Shown here: in pieces, positions 22,854 through 34,550 of the stretch
Numbering within the stretch: the first letter of the stretch is position 1
Layout of the letters: the number at the start of each line of letters is the position of its first letter
Assembly (NCBI GenBank): GCA_037176725.1
Contig: JAZBRS010000023.1
Coordinates: 22,315,001-22,379,000, forward strand
Length of the DNA: 64,000 bases
Direction of reading: 5' to 3'
Source of the DNA: Posidonia oceanica
Taxonomy: Eukaryota; Streptophyta; Magnoliopsida; Alismatales; Posidoniaceae
Position numbers and translations under genes: made by a program
Notes under the pieces: generated by a model
Told to the model about the DNA's origin: nothing
The model's database searches: none
The model's input: only the letters and a program-made list of their open reading frames with translations

Positions 22854-24889
22854 CTCATTCGAGGGACGCTCGAAGACGTAGCGGCAGTGTCGACAGCAGG
22901 CCCGATCGCAGCATCATCCAGGTCAGCATCTCCTCCAACCCTAGCAGCTCCAGTGCTCCCTGCACTGCCATCAGCCCCAGTGCTCCCCGCACTGCCATCA
23001 GTGGGCCCCACCGACAGCGCCAGCAACGTAGGAACGGACCCAGCACCTCCCTCCCGAGGTTGCTGACAGGTAAGTCTCTCTTACCTCTCTTTTGATTTCT
23101 GCATCGTCTTTTGTTTTGTTTTGTTTTGTTTCTGCGTTTTCTCGCCTTGTCAGAAAACTATAAAAAAACATAAAAGCAGTAAAAACCTAAAAACATGCAT
23201 TTCTTTTTTTCTCACCCTAGGCTGGCAGCCTTAACTGCTCGGTTGACACCCGTTAAAATGTCACCCCAAGCTGGCAGTTCTAACTGCTCGGTGATAAGTC
23301 CGTTAACTTAATATCTTGCACATGCATATCACTTCTTAAACACGCACATCGCTCCCTGCACATGCATTTTCATTTTCTGCATGTATATATCATTTCTTGC
23401 ATCCCATAAAATACAAAAGCACCAAAAAAATCAAGAAAATAAAAAAACACCAAAAATATTTTTTCGCCTTTTGCTGGTTTTCCCTTTTTATGTTTTCTTA
23501 AACCCAAAAACCATAAAAATACAAAACCAATGCAAAAACCCAAAAACATATTTATCCCTTCCTCTTCTAAAAAATACAAAACCCACAAACATTTGTATAA
23601 TCAAAACCCGGCTTCGGATAAACAAGCAGCGTTGAGAGGATGTCAAGTATCGACAATCTCAGGCATAACTCACCCGAGCAGTGCTATCTCTTGCACGTGG
23701 CTACAAAGTGAGACTGAGAGCAGAACAGAGCATCTCGCTGAGCTCAAAACTCCCAAAGCGAGATCCATCCTATCAAGAGAGTCCACCAGACATGGAGAGG
23801 ACCAAAGCAGAGCAGAGCATAGCCAGCGGCTGCGAGTACACACAGCAGAAGTTAAGGGTGTATACCGACCAGCCGAACTTTTAGTGCCTCATCCAGGGAC
23901 CGCTACCTCAAGAGGGCGAAGACATGTATATCCAAAAGAATAGAGATCATGTGAGTAAACAAAAAAATGATAACAAGATATGCATGCTGGGCATAAAAGA
24001 AAAAATGAAGAAAGAAGTCGAAGAAAGAAGACGCCCATGAGAGGAGTGACTCGGACAAGCATTGAAACCCCCTTAACTTTCAACTCCAAGCACCACATCG
24101 CCAACTGCACGGGAAACATTATCAAGAGGACCTGGCCTCACCCTCCGAGCGAAGCAGCACGCTCCAATCCCTTGTGCAAACAACTATTCTACATCCCTAG
24201 CAGGTTAGATGCAACTCCAGTCACTCAAGAGGGGAAAAGAAGTATCTATCCGAGAGCGTCGAAAGCGGTAGTCGGTCCCTGAGGAAGTAAGACGGAGGCT
24301 ATGAAGCTACATCCAACGCTTCTGCTCCACATACAGCTAAAGGCTATGTTCTGCAAAGCTAAGGCCTCATCCTGAGCTTAAGAATGAGAGTACATGACTG
24401 AGGTGCAGGGATTCTCGCCCATCAGCAAGATCCCACCTGAAGTACCTATATACCCTATTATCAGGAGGTCAAAGAACGGCCGAACCAATTAGGGCGTATG
24501 GGCAGTAATACCAGGAGGACAAAGAGAGTCACCGACCACAACTCGGCATGGCGTTGCTCAAGGATCGAGAATCCCCTGAGTCAGAAAGTGCAGAAGCATC
24601 CTCCCAGTAACAGCTGCTCTGAATCCAAAGCCACCAAAAACATGCATGCTATAATAAGCCATCGTCCCTTCTCTCTGTTTTCGAAAATCGAAGTCAAGGA
24701 CGAGTACTTTTTGCCTGACCTCGCTCAAGGGCTTCGTGCTTTTCAAATTTTGTCGCCCACCACGTTGGGTAGGTCCGTGATGACCGGCATGTCCATTGTT
24801 TGCCACTCTGTGGTGTTGCATTGCATGCCCGCACTGAGACCATTACACACCCACCACGATGGGTTCCCGTTTTCTCTCTGCATCATCCT
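22854..24889 (+). other. Non-coding internal region of the plus-strand Tat element
   Basis: No pol domains are visible. A consensus splice donor CAG|GTAAGT lies at 23069/23070, just after a Pro/Ala/Ser-rich open segment. Early copies of the ggctggcag..taactgctcggt motif appear at 23220-23311. Otherwise the sequence is unremarkable. Confidence 0.5.
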
Positions 24890-25935
24890 GTATTGGGTTG
24901 GCAGCCCTAACTGCTCGGTCGATATTCGTTAAAATGTCACCGCGGGCTGATAGCCCTAAACTATCTAGTGATGGGTCCGTTAACTCCTCAGCAGGCTGGC
25001 AGCCCTAATTGCTCGACGATAGGTCCGTTAACTTATCATCCATTCATCCTTCGCATTCTGATGCCAGGGGCGCCTCGACTGTCCCATCATTTTTGCTATC
25101 CTATGGTATCGCTCCCCCATCTCACCGGGCTGGCAGTCCTAACTGCTCAGCGATAGGTCCGTTAACTTATCACCCTGCATTTCCCTTTGCATTATCCCAT
25201 TGTATTCCCCACCGGCATTGCACACCGCATGGTGAGCCCTTACATTCATCCTCCTTGCATCGGACTGGTACCCCTAACTACTCGGTTGGCAAACACGTTA
25301 GTTTTGTCTCTACTTTGCATTTCGATGCCATAGGCACTTCGGTTGTCCCCTGGTATCGTTTACCGATACAAGGGGCATCTTTATTTGCTGTCCCATGTTA
25401 TTATATTTCCATCTGCATCTGGGCTGACATCCCCAACTGTTAAGGGAACGTCTATGGACCTCTGCCATGCCTTCGGGTATGGTATTCCCTTTGCATTCGT
25501 GGTTATAAGTCATCCCACTTGTCACCACCTCTCTTGCTTGACAGACTTGCTGGCCTGTCACTGCCTTCGATACCAGGTGCATTTAGTAGCCCCTTGGTAT
25601 CGTCTCACCCTCATTGGGTTGACATCCCCAACTGTCGTGGGATGGTCTACAGACCTCTGCTGCACCTTCTGGTTCGGTATTCCCACCACTTTCCACCCTC
25701 ATCGGGCTGATAGCCTTAACTATCCGGTGATGAGTCCGTTAACTCCTCAGAGGGCTGATAGCCCTAACTATCTGGTGATGAGTTTGTTAACTCTTCACAG
25801 GGCCGGTAATCCCTAACTATCCGGTGATGAGTCCGTTAACTCCTCACAGGGCCGATAATCCCTAACTATCCGGTGATGAGTCCGTCAACTCCTCACAGGG
25901 CTGATAATTCTTAACTGTTCGGCGATAGGTCCGTT
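24890..25935 (+). repeat. Hairpin minisatellite, Tat 3' region (GGCTGATAGCC / CCGTTAAC units)
   Basis: Repeating units contain GGCTGGCAGCC or GGCTGATAGCC, then taact(g/a)(c/t)(t/c)cgg, then a second stem such as GATAGGTCCGTTAACTTATC or GTGATGAG..CTCCTCAC around the core TCCGTTAA. Unit length is about 50-60 bases where regular (25640-25930) and irregular before that. It lies between gag and the polypurine tract, where Tat elements commonly carry variable tandem repeats. The core is the reverse complement of the core in the array at 37313-38512, which belongs to a minus-strand element. The two are therefore homologous in sense. Confidence 0.75.
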
Positions 25936-26149
25936 AACTTATCATCCTTCGTCATAGTGTAATAGCATTTTGTTGCATAACATTAGCATCTCATTGCATG
26001 TCATCACGTAGCTTCCTTGTATCCTCCGTGGAGTCAGTCCTAGTATTGCATCTCATCATCACACAGACATCGCGCACCTAGGTTTCGAACCCCTGGTTCG
26101 CGTATCGCTTAAGGTAGCATCCTCAGCATCCACAACTCTGTGCCTCTTG

Positions 26150-26460
26150 CTTGCTTTGGATGACACCCGCGGTAGTACACGGCCAGGATCGTTTTCTCAG
26201 TTTTGCGTGCCCGACGTCCCACTGTATATATACTGCATTTCACTGTATAACATTGCATCACATTGCATTCTTGTTGCACTGCTACTCCTCTGTAGTCATT
26301 ACACCAACTCCCGCATTCCATTTCCCAGACATGGCGTACTTAGGAAATCGAACCCCTGATCGCGCATTGCTTAAAGTGATATCTTCAACATTCCGTGGCT
26401 TTTATAGCCTGCCCGCTTAAGATGACACCTGCGGTAGTGCACGGCCAGGATCGCTTCCTT
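26150..26460 (+). repeat. Duplicated segment with cacggccaggatcg
   Basis: The segment gatgacacc(c/t)gcggtagt(a/g)cacggccaggatcg occurs at about 26158 and 26420, each preceded by a (g/a)tcgaacccctg(g/a)t string. This is a direct duplication of about 260 bases in the 3' part of the element. Confidence 0.6.
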
Positions 26461-26948
26461 GGCATTACGTGCTCACCATTGCATGCACATCCACAACATT
26501 TTACTTTTAGCACTTTACTTTCAGCCTTTTACTTTCTGCACCTGCACCGCCTTCTCTTCAAGCAAAGCTTAGCGAATGGCACACCCGCGCTAGAGCTGTA
26601 CACTGCTCAGTGCACTTCGTCGACTGGCCTTCCTGCATTGCCTAGCGACAGCTTTTGCATTGCATTTTCCGCCACACCACATGCATGCATCACTCGCTTT
26701 CCCCCCAGTGGAGTGCAGCGCAATGAGAATTAGCGTAAGCATCACATCTGCATTAGCACCGTACACTAGCCTTTAAATTGGCGCAGCATCCTAGTGTTCG
26801 CATACATCTGCATTGTGGCAATGAGTTATGATTTTCGGCGCATCCATCGAATAAGTGACTCACGCCAACAGTAACCTTGGCCTGTATCGGTGTCAGGAGG
26901 GGTGTCTTGTCAACCTTGAGCCACGGTCTCGCTATGCTTGACCTCGTT

Positions 26949-27039
26949 CAGGGAGGGGCATCTGTAGACACCCCATTTTGACAGGATTTAAGTCGGCAAA
27001 TCTCACTTGGAGGAACGAGCTCGGAAGCAGCGGAATTAA
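26949..27039 (+). promoter_or_regulatory. Polypurine tract and truncated 3' LTR
   Basis: CAGGGAGGGGCATC (26949-26962) is a plus-strand primer (polypurine tract) placed directly before the LTR start TGTAGACACCCC at 26963. The LTR matches 19014-19090 through gagctcggaag and then stops; copia sequence continues from about 27040. Confidence 0.7.
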
Positions 27040-27268
27040 GGAATGGAACAAGCATTTGGATTTGAAATAAAGCTTCTATAGTGCCAAGCTCGTGAAAAGT
27101 TACCCTTCGTTCGGTGAGCACCTCTCGGTTTGCAAATCTCTCAGTGTGGGCTTTGTAAGCGGCATCATCGATGAAATGGAAATACTTGTTTGGCATTTCT
27201 TCAGAGGAGGTAGGGGAGGCCGGAGCTTTCCTCTTAGGCTTGGAAGCAAGACTCTTCTTGGGCGCCAT
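27040..27268 (-). pseudogene. Truncated extra ORF of the copia element (putative plant transposon-protein domain)
   Basis: From the ATG at 27266-27268 the frame has a basic start (MAPKKSLASKPKRKAP), then MPNKYFHFIDDAAYKAHTER and NREVLTERRVTFHELG. This is the N-terminal pattern of a plant family usually annotated 'putative plant transposon protein', which is often carried downstream of pol in SIRE-type copia elements. It is cut at about residue 75 by the junction at 27039; the residues after that are LTR sequence. Function in the element is unknown. Confidence 0.55.
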
Positions 27269-27612
27269 TTAAGGAGAGAGATGAAAAATGGGGGAGAACG
27301 GAAGAGGGTGGAAGGATGGATGAAGAATAATAGGAAGTGGGAGTGACAGAGCTAGGGTTTTGGTGTGGAAGGAAAGGGGGTTTTGAGAGGAGGGCGTCGG
27401 CACGGGTAGGAGAGAATGAGGGATTTTCGTTTGAAGACGGGTTTATAATGTTTTAAAACCAAAATCAGTATACTGAAATCAATCGGTATGCCGTTCTACA
27501 CGATATTAAGGCTTAAATTGACAGAAAAAATTCAAGCGACCAGACATAATTGGTACATTGAGTCAGTGAATTTCGGCATTCCGACATAAAACGGAAGTCC
27601 GAGACAGAGAAT

Positions 27613-30600
27613 TCAAAAAATGGGTCTCTGGATCATTTTTGGGCGACCGGGCAAAAACGGAAGATCGAAGCAGAGATTTTCGGTACTCCGGAATAACTTG
27701 GCAGATTGGGTCAGTAAATTTCGGTCGTCCGTTAAAAAAAAACGGTATGCCGATCTAGGATTTTTTTTTAATATTAAGTCCTCAATTCTACAAATTCCTA
27801 AATCTCTTCTAATTTTAATAAATTGTTGCTCGTCAATGGGTTTAGTGAAAATATCAGCTAGTTGTTCATTAGTAGGTATAAATTCCATTTTTATATCATT
27901 TTTTAATACATGATCTCTAAAAAAGTGATGTCTAACTTTTATGTGCTTTGTCCTTGAGTGATGTATAGGATTTTTTGATAAACTTATGGCACTAGAATTA
28001 TCACATAGGATTGAGGTACTTGAATAGGATAATCCAAAATCTCTAAGTGTTTGCCTCATCCATAAAACTTGTGCACAACAACACCCAGCTGCGATATATT
28101 CAGCTTCGGTGGTTGACATGGTGACACAATTTTATTTCTTACTAAACCAAAAGACTAATGAGTGTCCAAGAAATTGACAGGTGCCACTGATACTTTTTCT
28201 ATTAGTCTTACATCCTGCAAAGTTTGCATCACTATAAGCTCTTAGTTCTAGACTTGAATTCTTGGGGTAAAATAGCCCATAATTCCTAGATCCTTGCAAA
28301 TACCTAAGAATTCGTTTAACTATGGTCAGATGAGATTCCCTAGGTGAAGCTTGAAATCTAGCACACAAGCATATACTGAACATGATATCAGGTCTACTAG
28401 CAGTTAAATACAATAATGATCCAATCATTCTTCTATATAGCTTTTGATCTACCTTTTGCCCATTTTCATCACTCTCAAGCTTAGTAGAAGTGCTCATCAT
28501 AGTTTTTGCGTTTTTAGCACTTTCCATATCAAATTTCTTTAAGAGTTCATTGGTATATTTTTCTTGATTAATGAAAATTCCATTTTCCTTTTGTTTTGTT
28601 TGCAGTCCTAAAAAGAAGGATAATTCTCCCATCATGCTCATCTCAAATTCTTTTTGCATGGTACTAGAGAATTCTTCACACAAGTCTTCATTTGTGGATC
28701 CAAAAATAATATCGTCCACATAAATTTGGATCAATAGTATATCCTTGTCAACCTTTTTGATAAATAATGTAGTATCCACCAATCCAATGATGAACCCTTT
28801 TTCAACTAAGAATTTCTTAAGTCTTTCATACCATTCCCTAGGTGCTTGTTTAAGTCATACAGAGCTTTGTTTAGTTTAAAGACATGATCAGGGTACGTTT
28901 CATCCTCAAATCCTGGAGGTTGTTTAACATAAACCTCTTCTTCAATGATGCAATTTAAAAATGCACTCTTGACATCCATTTGAAATAATCTAAAGCCCAT
29001 ATGTTCTGCATATGCTAATAACATCCTAATTGATTCTAATCTAGCAATAGGTGCAAAAGTTTCTTCAAAATCGATTCCAATTTCTTGATTGTAACCTTGT
29101 GCTACTAACCTAGTTTTATTTCTAACCACATTTCCGAGTTCATCCAACTTGTTTTTGAAAATCCATTTTGTTCCTATGACTTGATAATCTATTGGTTTTG
29201 GGACAAGCTTCCAAACATTATTTCTTTCGAATTGGTTTAACTCCTCATGCATTGCAATGGTCCAATATTCATCCTCACAAGCCTCAACCACATTCTTAGG
29301 TTCAATGGATGATACAAAGGCATAGGTGGCACATTCACGATCAATTTTGAATCTAGTCAGAATTCCTTCAGAAACTTCTCCTATAATATTTTCCTTAGGA
29401 TGACTAGCCACATATTGCCAATTTTTGGCCTTATTTTCATGTTTGTCCTTATTTTGACTTGTTTCTTCATTATTCAAAATTTCAAAGTTATTTTCAGTAA
29501 TTTCATCTTCAAGATCAATATTTATTGATTTATTGACATTTTCATTAAAGTTTACATGTAATGACTCTTCTACTGTTAATGTTCTTTTATTGTAAACCCT
29601 ATATGCCTTGCTTCTGGAGGAATATCTAAGAAATGTTCCTTCATCAGCCTTGGAATCAAATTTGTCTAAATTGTCCTTGGTGTTTAAAATAAAGCATTTG
29701 CAACCAAAAACTTTGAAATATGAAATTCTTGGGGTTTTGCAAAACCAAAGTTCAAAAGGAGTTTTGTTCAAAATGGGTCTAAGTAAAACTCGGTTTAAAA
29801 TATAGCATGCGGTGTTAACAGCTTCTGCCCAAAAGTGTTTTGGTAAATCATTTTCACAAAGCATGCTTCTAGCCATTTCTTGAATAGTTTTGTTTTTCCT
29901 TTCAACAACTCCATTTTGTTGTGGAGCCCTTGGGAAGGAAAAATTATGATCATATCCATTTTGTTCACAAAAACTTTCGAGCTCATCATTTTCAAATTCC
30001 CCACCATGATCACTTCTTATCTCAACAATTTTCAAACCTTTTTCATTTTGTACATTTTTGCAAAACTTTTGAAACTCTTGAATGACATCATATTTGTTTG
30101 CCAAAAATAAAACCCAAGTAAAGCGCGAGAAATCGTCGATAATAACAAAAACATATCTTTTGCCACCCAAGCTCAATGTTCTACTGGGTCCAAACAAATC
30201 CATATGGATTAGCTCCAATGGTTTGGTGGTAGAGATCATGTCTTTGGATTTAAAAGATGATTTAAATTGTTTCCCAAACTGACAAGCATCACAAAGTTTG
30301 TCCTTTTTTGAAATCATTTTTTGGTAAACCATTTACAAGATCACCTTTGGACAATTTAGACAGTTGACTCATACTTGCATGGCCTAGTCTCCTATGCCAT
30401 AGCCAGTGTACATCATTTGAAGTAGCAAGACAGGATATAGCCTTATTTGGTTTGTAGGAGATTTTTATTTTGTAGACATTATTTTTTCTATTTCTAGTAA
30501 AGGTTATTTCATTTGTTTTAGAGTCAATTATAGTGCATTCCTTTTTATCAAACATTACTTTGTATCCTATGTCACACAATTGATTAATGCTAATCAAATT

Positions 30601-30804
30601 ATGCTTGAGTCTATATACTAACAAGACATTTTCAATAGAGGGATTGTCGGGGTTACCTACATTCCCTATTCCGACTATCCTCCCTTTTGCATTATCACCA
30701 AAAGTGACGGTCCCTTCTTCTCTTGAGCTTAAAGTGCAGAGGAGACCATGATCTCCAGTCATATGCCGGGAGCAGCCGTTGTCAAGAATCCATTTCGAGT
30801 TCAT
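27613..30804 (-). pseudogene. Copia pol: protease, integrase, reverse transcriptase, RNase H
   Basis: From right to left: a protease segment (WILDNGCSRHMTG, where the usual D-S/T-G is D-N-G); the HHCC integrase finger (HRRLGHASM, CDACQFGK); and the integrase core with its D, D and E residues (IDDFSRFTW, RSDHGGEFEN, NGVVERKN). Next come reverse transcriptase (QMDVKSAFLN, YVDDIIFGS) and RNase H (AYSDANFAGC, MSTTEAEYIA, ADIFTKPID). Breaks: an extra A in an A6 run near 30312, a one-base loss near 28857 in the KALYGL-type motif, and an in-frame TAA at 28132-28134. The element cannot make an intact polyprotein. Confidence 0.88.
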
Positions 30805-31384
30805 GATCCTCCTGCATCATGGGATGCAAGTAAGGTCTTAGGAACCCACATTACATTGCAACGTTTTTTAATTTCATTTGTTCTATTTTGTTTTCTTTCA
30901 AACCATTTAGGGTGTTTTTTCACAATAAATATATATTTTTCATTTGTTGTAGCTCTTATAAAGCCATTTTCATAAGGTACATCATTAAACTTTGAAAATC
31001 CAAGTCCATGTTTATGTAAAGAATGTCTTTGATTTGCAAGAAGTTTATCTAAATTTTCTTTGCCATTTGTGAATTTTGTTACAGTGTTGAGTAAGTCATT
31101 GCTCTTGATTTTTAATGAGGCTATATCTTTTTCCAAGTTTTTATTTTATACTTCATACGATCTATGCTCATGTTTAACTCAACATTTTTATTGTCTAATT
31201 CTTCTTTTTCAAAGGCTAGTATTTTTCCTTCATTGATTAACTTCTCACTTGTTTCAGTTTGATTTTCTATGTTTTGATTCATATTTTTAGTTTTTCGTTT
31301 TAGTGTCTTATATTTCTCATATAATTCATTAAAGGCATCCAAAAATTCCTCCATTTTATATCTTCCATATTTGGAGATTAACAA
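30801..31384 (-). pseudogene. Copia gag-protease spacer
   Basis: Two minus-strand frames rich in Lys, Glu and Asn (for example MEEFLDAFNELYEKYKTLKR) form a coiled-coil-like linker between the zinc knuckle and protease, as in SIRE elements. They are in different frames, and both are offset from the protease frame, so small indels separate them. Confidence 0.65.
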
Positions 31385-31529
31385 GACTCAACATCTTGTG
31401 CCATGAAGCACATATGAGCATTTTCGCCATTGGAGGATTCTTCATCCGATGAGGAGTTGCTTTCATTCCATGTGGCTTGAAGTGCTTTCTTCTTAGTTGG
31501 TTTGTTATGCTTTTTGAACATATTCATTT

Positions 31530-32052
31530 TTAATAGGGACAATCTCTTTTGAGGTGTCCAGGTTTATTGCATTTGAAACATAAGGGTGCCTCATCTCTTT
31601 CTTGGTTTTTGTCTTGATTTTTATTCCATTTCTTTTGAAATTTTCCTCTTTTTATAAATCTTTTAAACCTTCTTGTTAAAAGGGCGATGTCTTCATCTTC
31701 ATTCTCAGAGTCATCCGATTCTGATGTAACTTTTAATGCTATGTTCTTTTTCTTAGGAGTTTCTTTTTCTTCCTTCTCTTTCTCCTTTTCCTTTAATTGG
31801 ACCGCATAAGAAGTCAAATTTCATATTAGATCTTCTAAGGAATAGGTTGAAAGATCATTTGCCTCCTCTATGACAGTGGTCTTCTTTTCCCATTCTGGGG
31901 TGAGGGATAGAAGAATTTTTCTCACAAAGTCACTTTGAGAGTAATTCTTACCAAGGGATTGTAAGGCATTAGTAATTTTACTAAATCTAGTAAACATGTC
32001 TCCTATTGACTCATCTTGTTTCATTTTAAATAAGTCATATTTGTGTACTAAC
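31530..32052 (-). pseudogene. Copia gag C-terminal part with zinc knuckle
   Basis: The segment contains GDMFTRFSKITNALQSLGK, VRKILLSLTPEWEKK and the CCHC knuckle CFKCNKPGHLKRDC. An in-frame TGA at 31821-31823 interrupts it. The N-terminal gag is missing because a Tat/Ogre LTR begins at 32053. Confidence 0.8.
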
Positions 32053-33499
32053 TGTAGTAATCCCGAAATTCAGATCGTCCATGCACGATGCCAAAGCTCG
32101 TGTGCACCGATCGGAATTAAGTTCACTATTAGCGGTAGGACCCGAGGAGGGATGCTCTACTCGGAAGTGCTGGAAAAGGAGGAAAAAACAAAGATAAGAC
32201 TAAATCAGAGTCGCCACCGTGTCTATTAAATCGGGAGACAAGGAAAACCGAGAAAAGCATGAGAAATCATGCAAAAGAGAAAGAAAGAAAGAGAAAAGAA
32301 TACAAATGCTATGCAGATGTGACTCGTGCCTAGGATAAGGGCATTATGGTCATTACGGGCCATGAGAAAGGGCAAGGACTCCTGTTACGCACGGAGAAGG
32401 TGTTAGGCACCCCCGATACGTCCGAGAATCGGTCTTTCTAGGCTTAACGCTCGCATACGTCGGAAAATGCATGATGTGAATGCCTAAATGCCATGAATGC
32501 TTGATTACATGCTCAAAGGAATGCTCTAAGTGCTGAAATGCATGTAGGGAATTAAACGTGCAATCTATGTGCTCAGCAGCGCTGTCAGTGTTCCGAATGG
32601 GCAAGCCCTGGTTCGTAAGAACTTCAGACAGTAAGTATCACTGTCCTAAATGCAATGCAGGCGATAAATCAAAACAGCGGTAAACCATGCAAATGCGAAG
32701 TGGCATGCAACATGGAAAACGAAAGTAGGGGCGATAAAGCCTAATCTACATGCACGAGAAATCAGATCTCGAAAACGATGCATGCAATGCGAATGATTAG
32801 GCAATGAGTGCTATGCAGTGATTCAGATGGACTTATCTTGAGAATATGAGGCCTGATCTGAGATAACTTTGGTCAGAATGAAAGATCATTCAACCAGAAA
32901 GACTTGGGCAGTTAGATCGTGAAGATCCAACGGTCCGATCAAAAGTTATTTAGGTTTCAAGTTAGAAGGCTCAAGGGCCAGAAAAGTGATCTAAGTGGGG
33001 GTCTAAATGCAAATTTCTCCTAAGTGTGTGCAATGCAGGGTGTCCTACATGCAAGGGAGCTAAGAATGTTCAAAACGATGCAAGGGTGCAGTGTGCAATG
33101 ACATGGGAGTGCAATGCATGCAAGAATGCAAATGCAGGGACCTAAGTACAATTACAGAAAACTACAGGGGCCTAAGTGCAAAACATGGCAAAAATGCAAT
33201 GCAACAGAGTAAATATATGCTAAAAAATAGATGCAATGATGTGTGGATGCAATGCATGCAAAAATACAAAGACAGGGACCTAAATGCCATTTAGAGAAAG
33301 TATAGGGGCCTACATGCAAAATATGGCAAAAATGCAATGCAACATGGCAAATGCATGCAAAAATGAGAATGCAGCAGATGCAGTAGAGCAATATGCAAGC
33401 AATGGCTAAATGCAACATTAATGGCAAGATATGCATGTAATAATACAAGAAAGGACCTAAATGCAATTTTTAAAACATGCTGGACCTAAGTGGAATGCA

Positions 33500-34550
33500 A
33501 AAGAAACATGCAAACAGGCAACAGTTGGAAAATATGGACTGACATGCAATTCAGGAAAACTGTTGGGCTTTTAAAACAGTGCAATGTGGTTTAAAAGAGC
33601 CATTTAAGTGATGTATGCATGTGCAAAGGACTTAAATGCAATAATCACAAGTTTCAGGACTTTATTGCAATGTAATAAAGTTTAAAATCACATTTAAATC
33701 ACAGTTGGAAGCAAACTGGACCTAAATGCAATAATGTGAAACCACAGGACTTTATTACATTGTAATAAGGTTTAAAAATCACATTTAAATCACAATTCAA
33801 AGTAAATTGGATTTAAATGTAATAATTGAAACTTGCAGGACTTTATTGCAATGTAATAAGATTTAAAATTCACATTTAAATCACAGCTGAAACCAGGTTG
33901 GACCTAAATGCAAATATTAAAACCCTAAGGGCTTTATTACAATGCAATAAGGTTAAAAATCACATTTAAATGAATGAATGAATGCTCTAGGGACTGATTT
34001 GCAATTAAAACATGCTTTTGGGTTTTTTTGCAATGCAATATTGTTTGAAACATGATTTAAATGAAATCTGATTGATCAGAGGACCTAGATGCAATAATAG
34101 AAAATCACAGGATTTAAAATGCAATGCAATAGGGTAAAAATGCAAATTAAATGCATGATTCACAACAAACAGGACCCAAATGCAATTAAAATATTTTTAG
34201 GATTTTTTATGCAATGCAGTATGGTAAAAATCACATTTAAATGATATGCTAAAACTACAGATGGACTAACTTGCAAATAAATCAAAACAGAAGATTTAAA
34301 TGCAATGCAATAAGATTTAAATGCAACATTAAATGATTTTTCAATCAGAACAGGACCCAAAAGAAAACATCAGAAACTTAAGGATCAAAATGCAATGCAT
34401 GCTTTAAACTAACATTTAAATGATTTAAACGAAATAAACTAAGGACCTGCATGCAATAAAACTAAAGGAACGGACCAGACAGTAATGCAATATGATTTAA
34501 ATCAAACATTAAATGATTTATCAACCACAACTAGACCTATAAGCAAATAA
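33500..34550. repeat. Degenerate tandem repeat inside the LTR
   Basis: Units of about 80-100 bases contain ggacctaaatgcaat, then (g)actttattgcaatgtaata and aatcacatttaaatcaca. Related but more diverged words fill 44680-45540, 58600-59400 and 62400-63400 in the other long LTRs. Confidence 0.6.

Larger units (their letters stand above)
19014..27039 (+). mobile_element. Plus-strand Tat-type Ty3/gypsy element, no pol
   Basis: A 5' LTR begins TGTAGACACCCCATTTTGAC at 19014. The same LTR start recurs at 26963, immediately after the polypurine tract CAGGGAGGGGCATC (26949-26962). Between them lie a gag remnant (22403-22853), non-coding sequence and a hairpin minisatellite. No protease, reverse transcriptase or integrase is seen, so this is a deleted or non-autonomous derivative that would rely on enzymes from relatives. 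The 3' LTR stops after about 77 bases, at the junction with the copia element, so no 3' target-site copy can be checked. Confidence 0.75.
27040..32052 (-). mobile_element. Decayed SIRE-like Ty1/copia element, no LTRs retained
   Basis: Read on the minus strand from 32052: gag with zinc knuckle, a long spacer, protease, integrase, reverse transcriptase and RNase H, then a downstream extra reading frame. This order and the extra 3' ORF fit the SIRE/Maximus lineage. Both ends are missing. The 5' side is cut inside gag at 32052 by a Tat/Ogre LTR. The 3' side ends inside the extra ORF at about 27039, against an LTR stub of the plus-strand Tat element. Confidence 0.8.

Noticed and set aside
26066..26110. 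tRNA-like T-arm string (ggtttcgaacccctggttcg)
   Set aside because: No cloverleaf, A box or acceptor stem could be built. The string is part of a duplicated retroelement segment (second copy near 26342).
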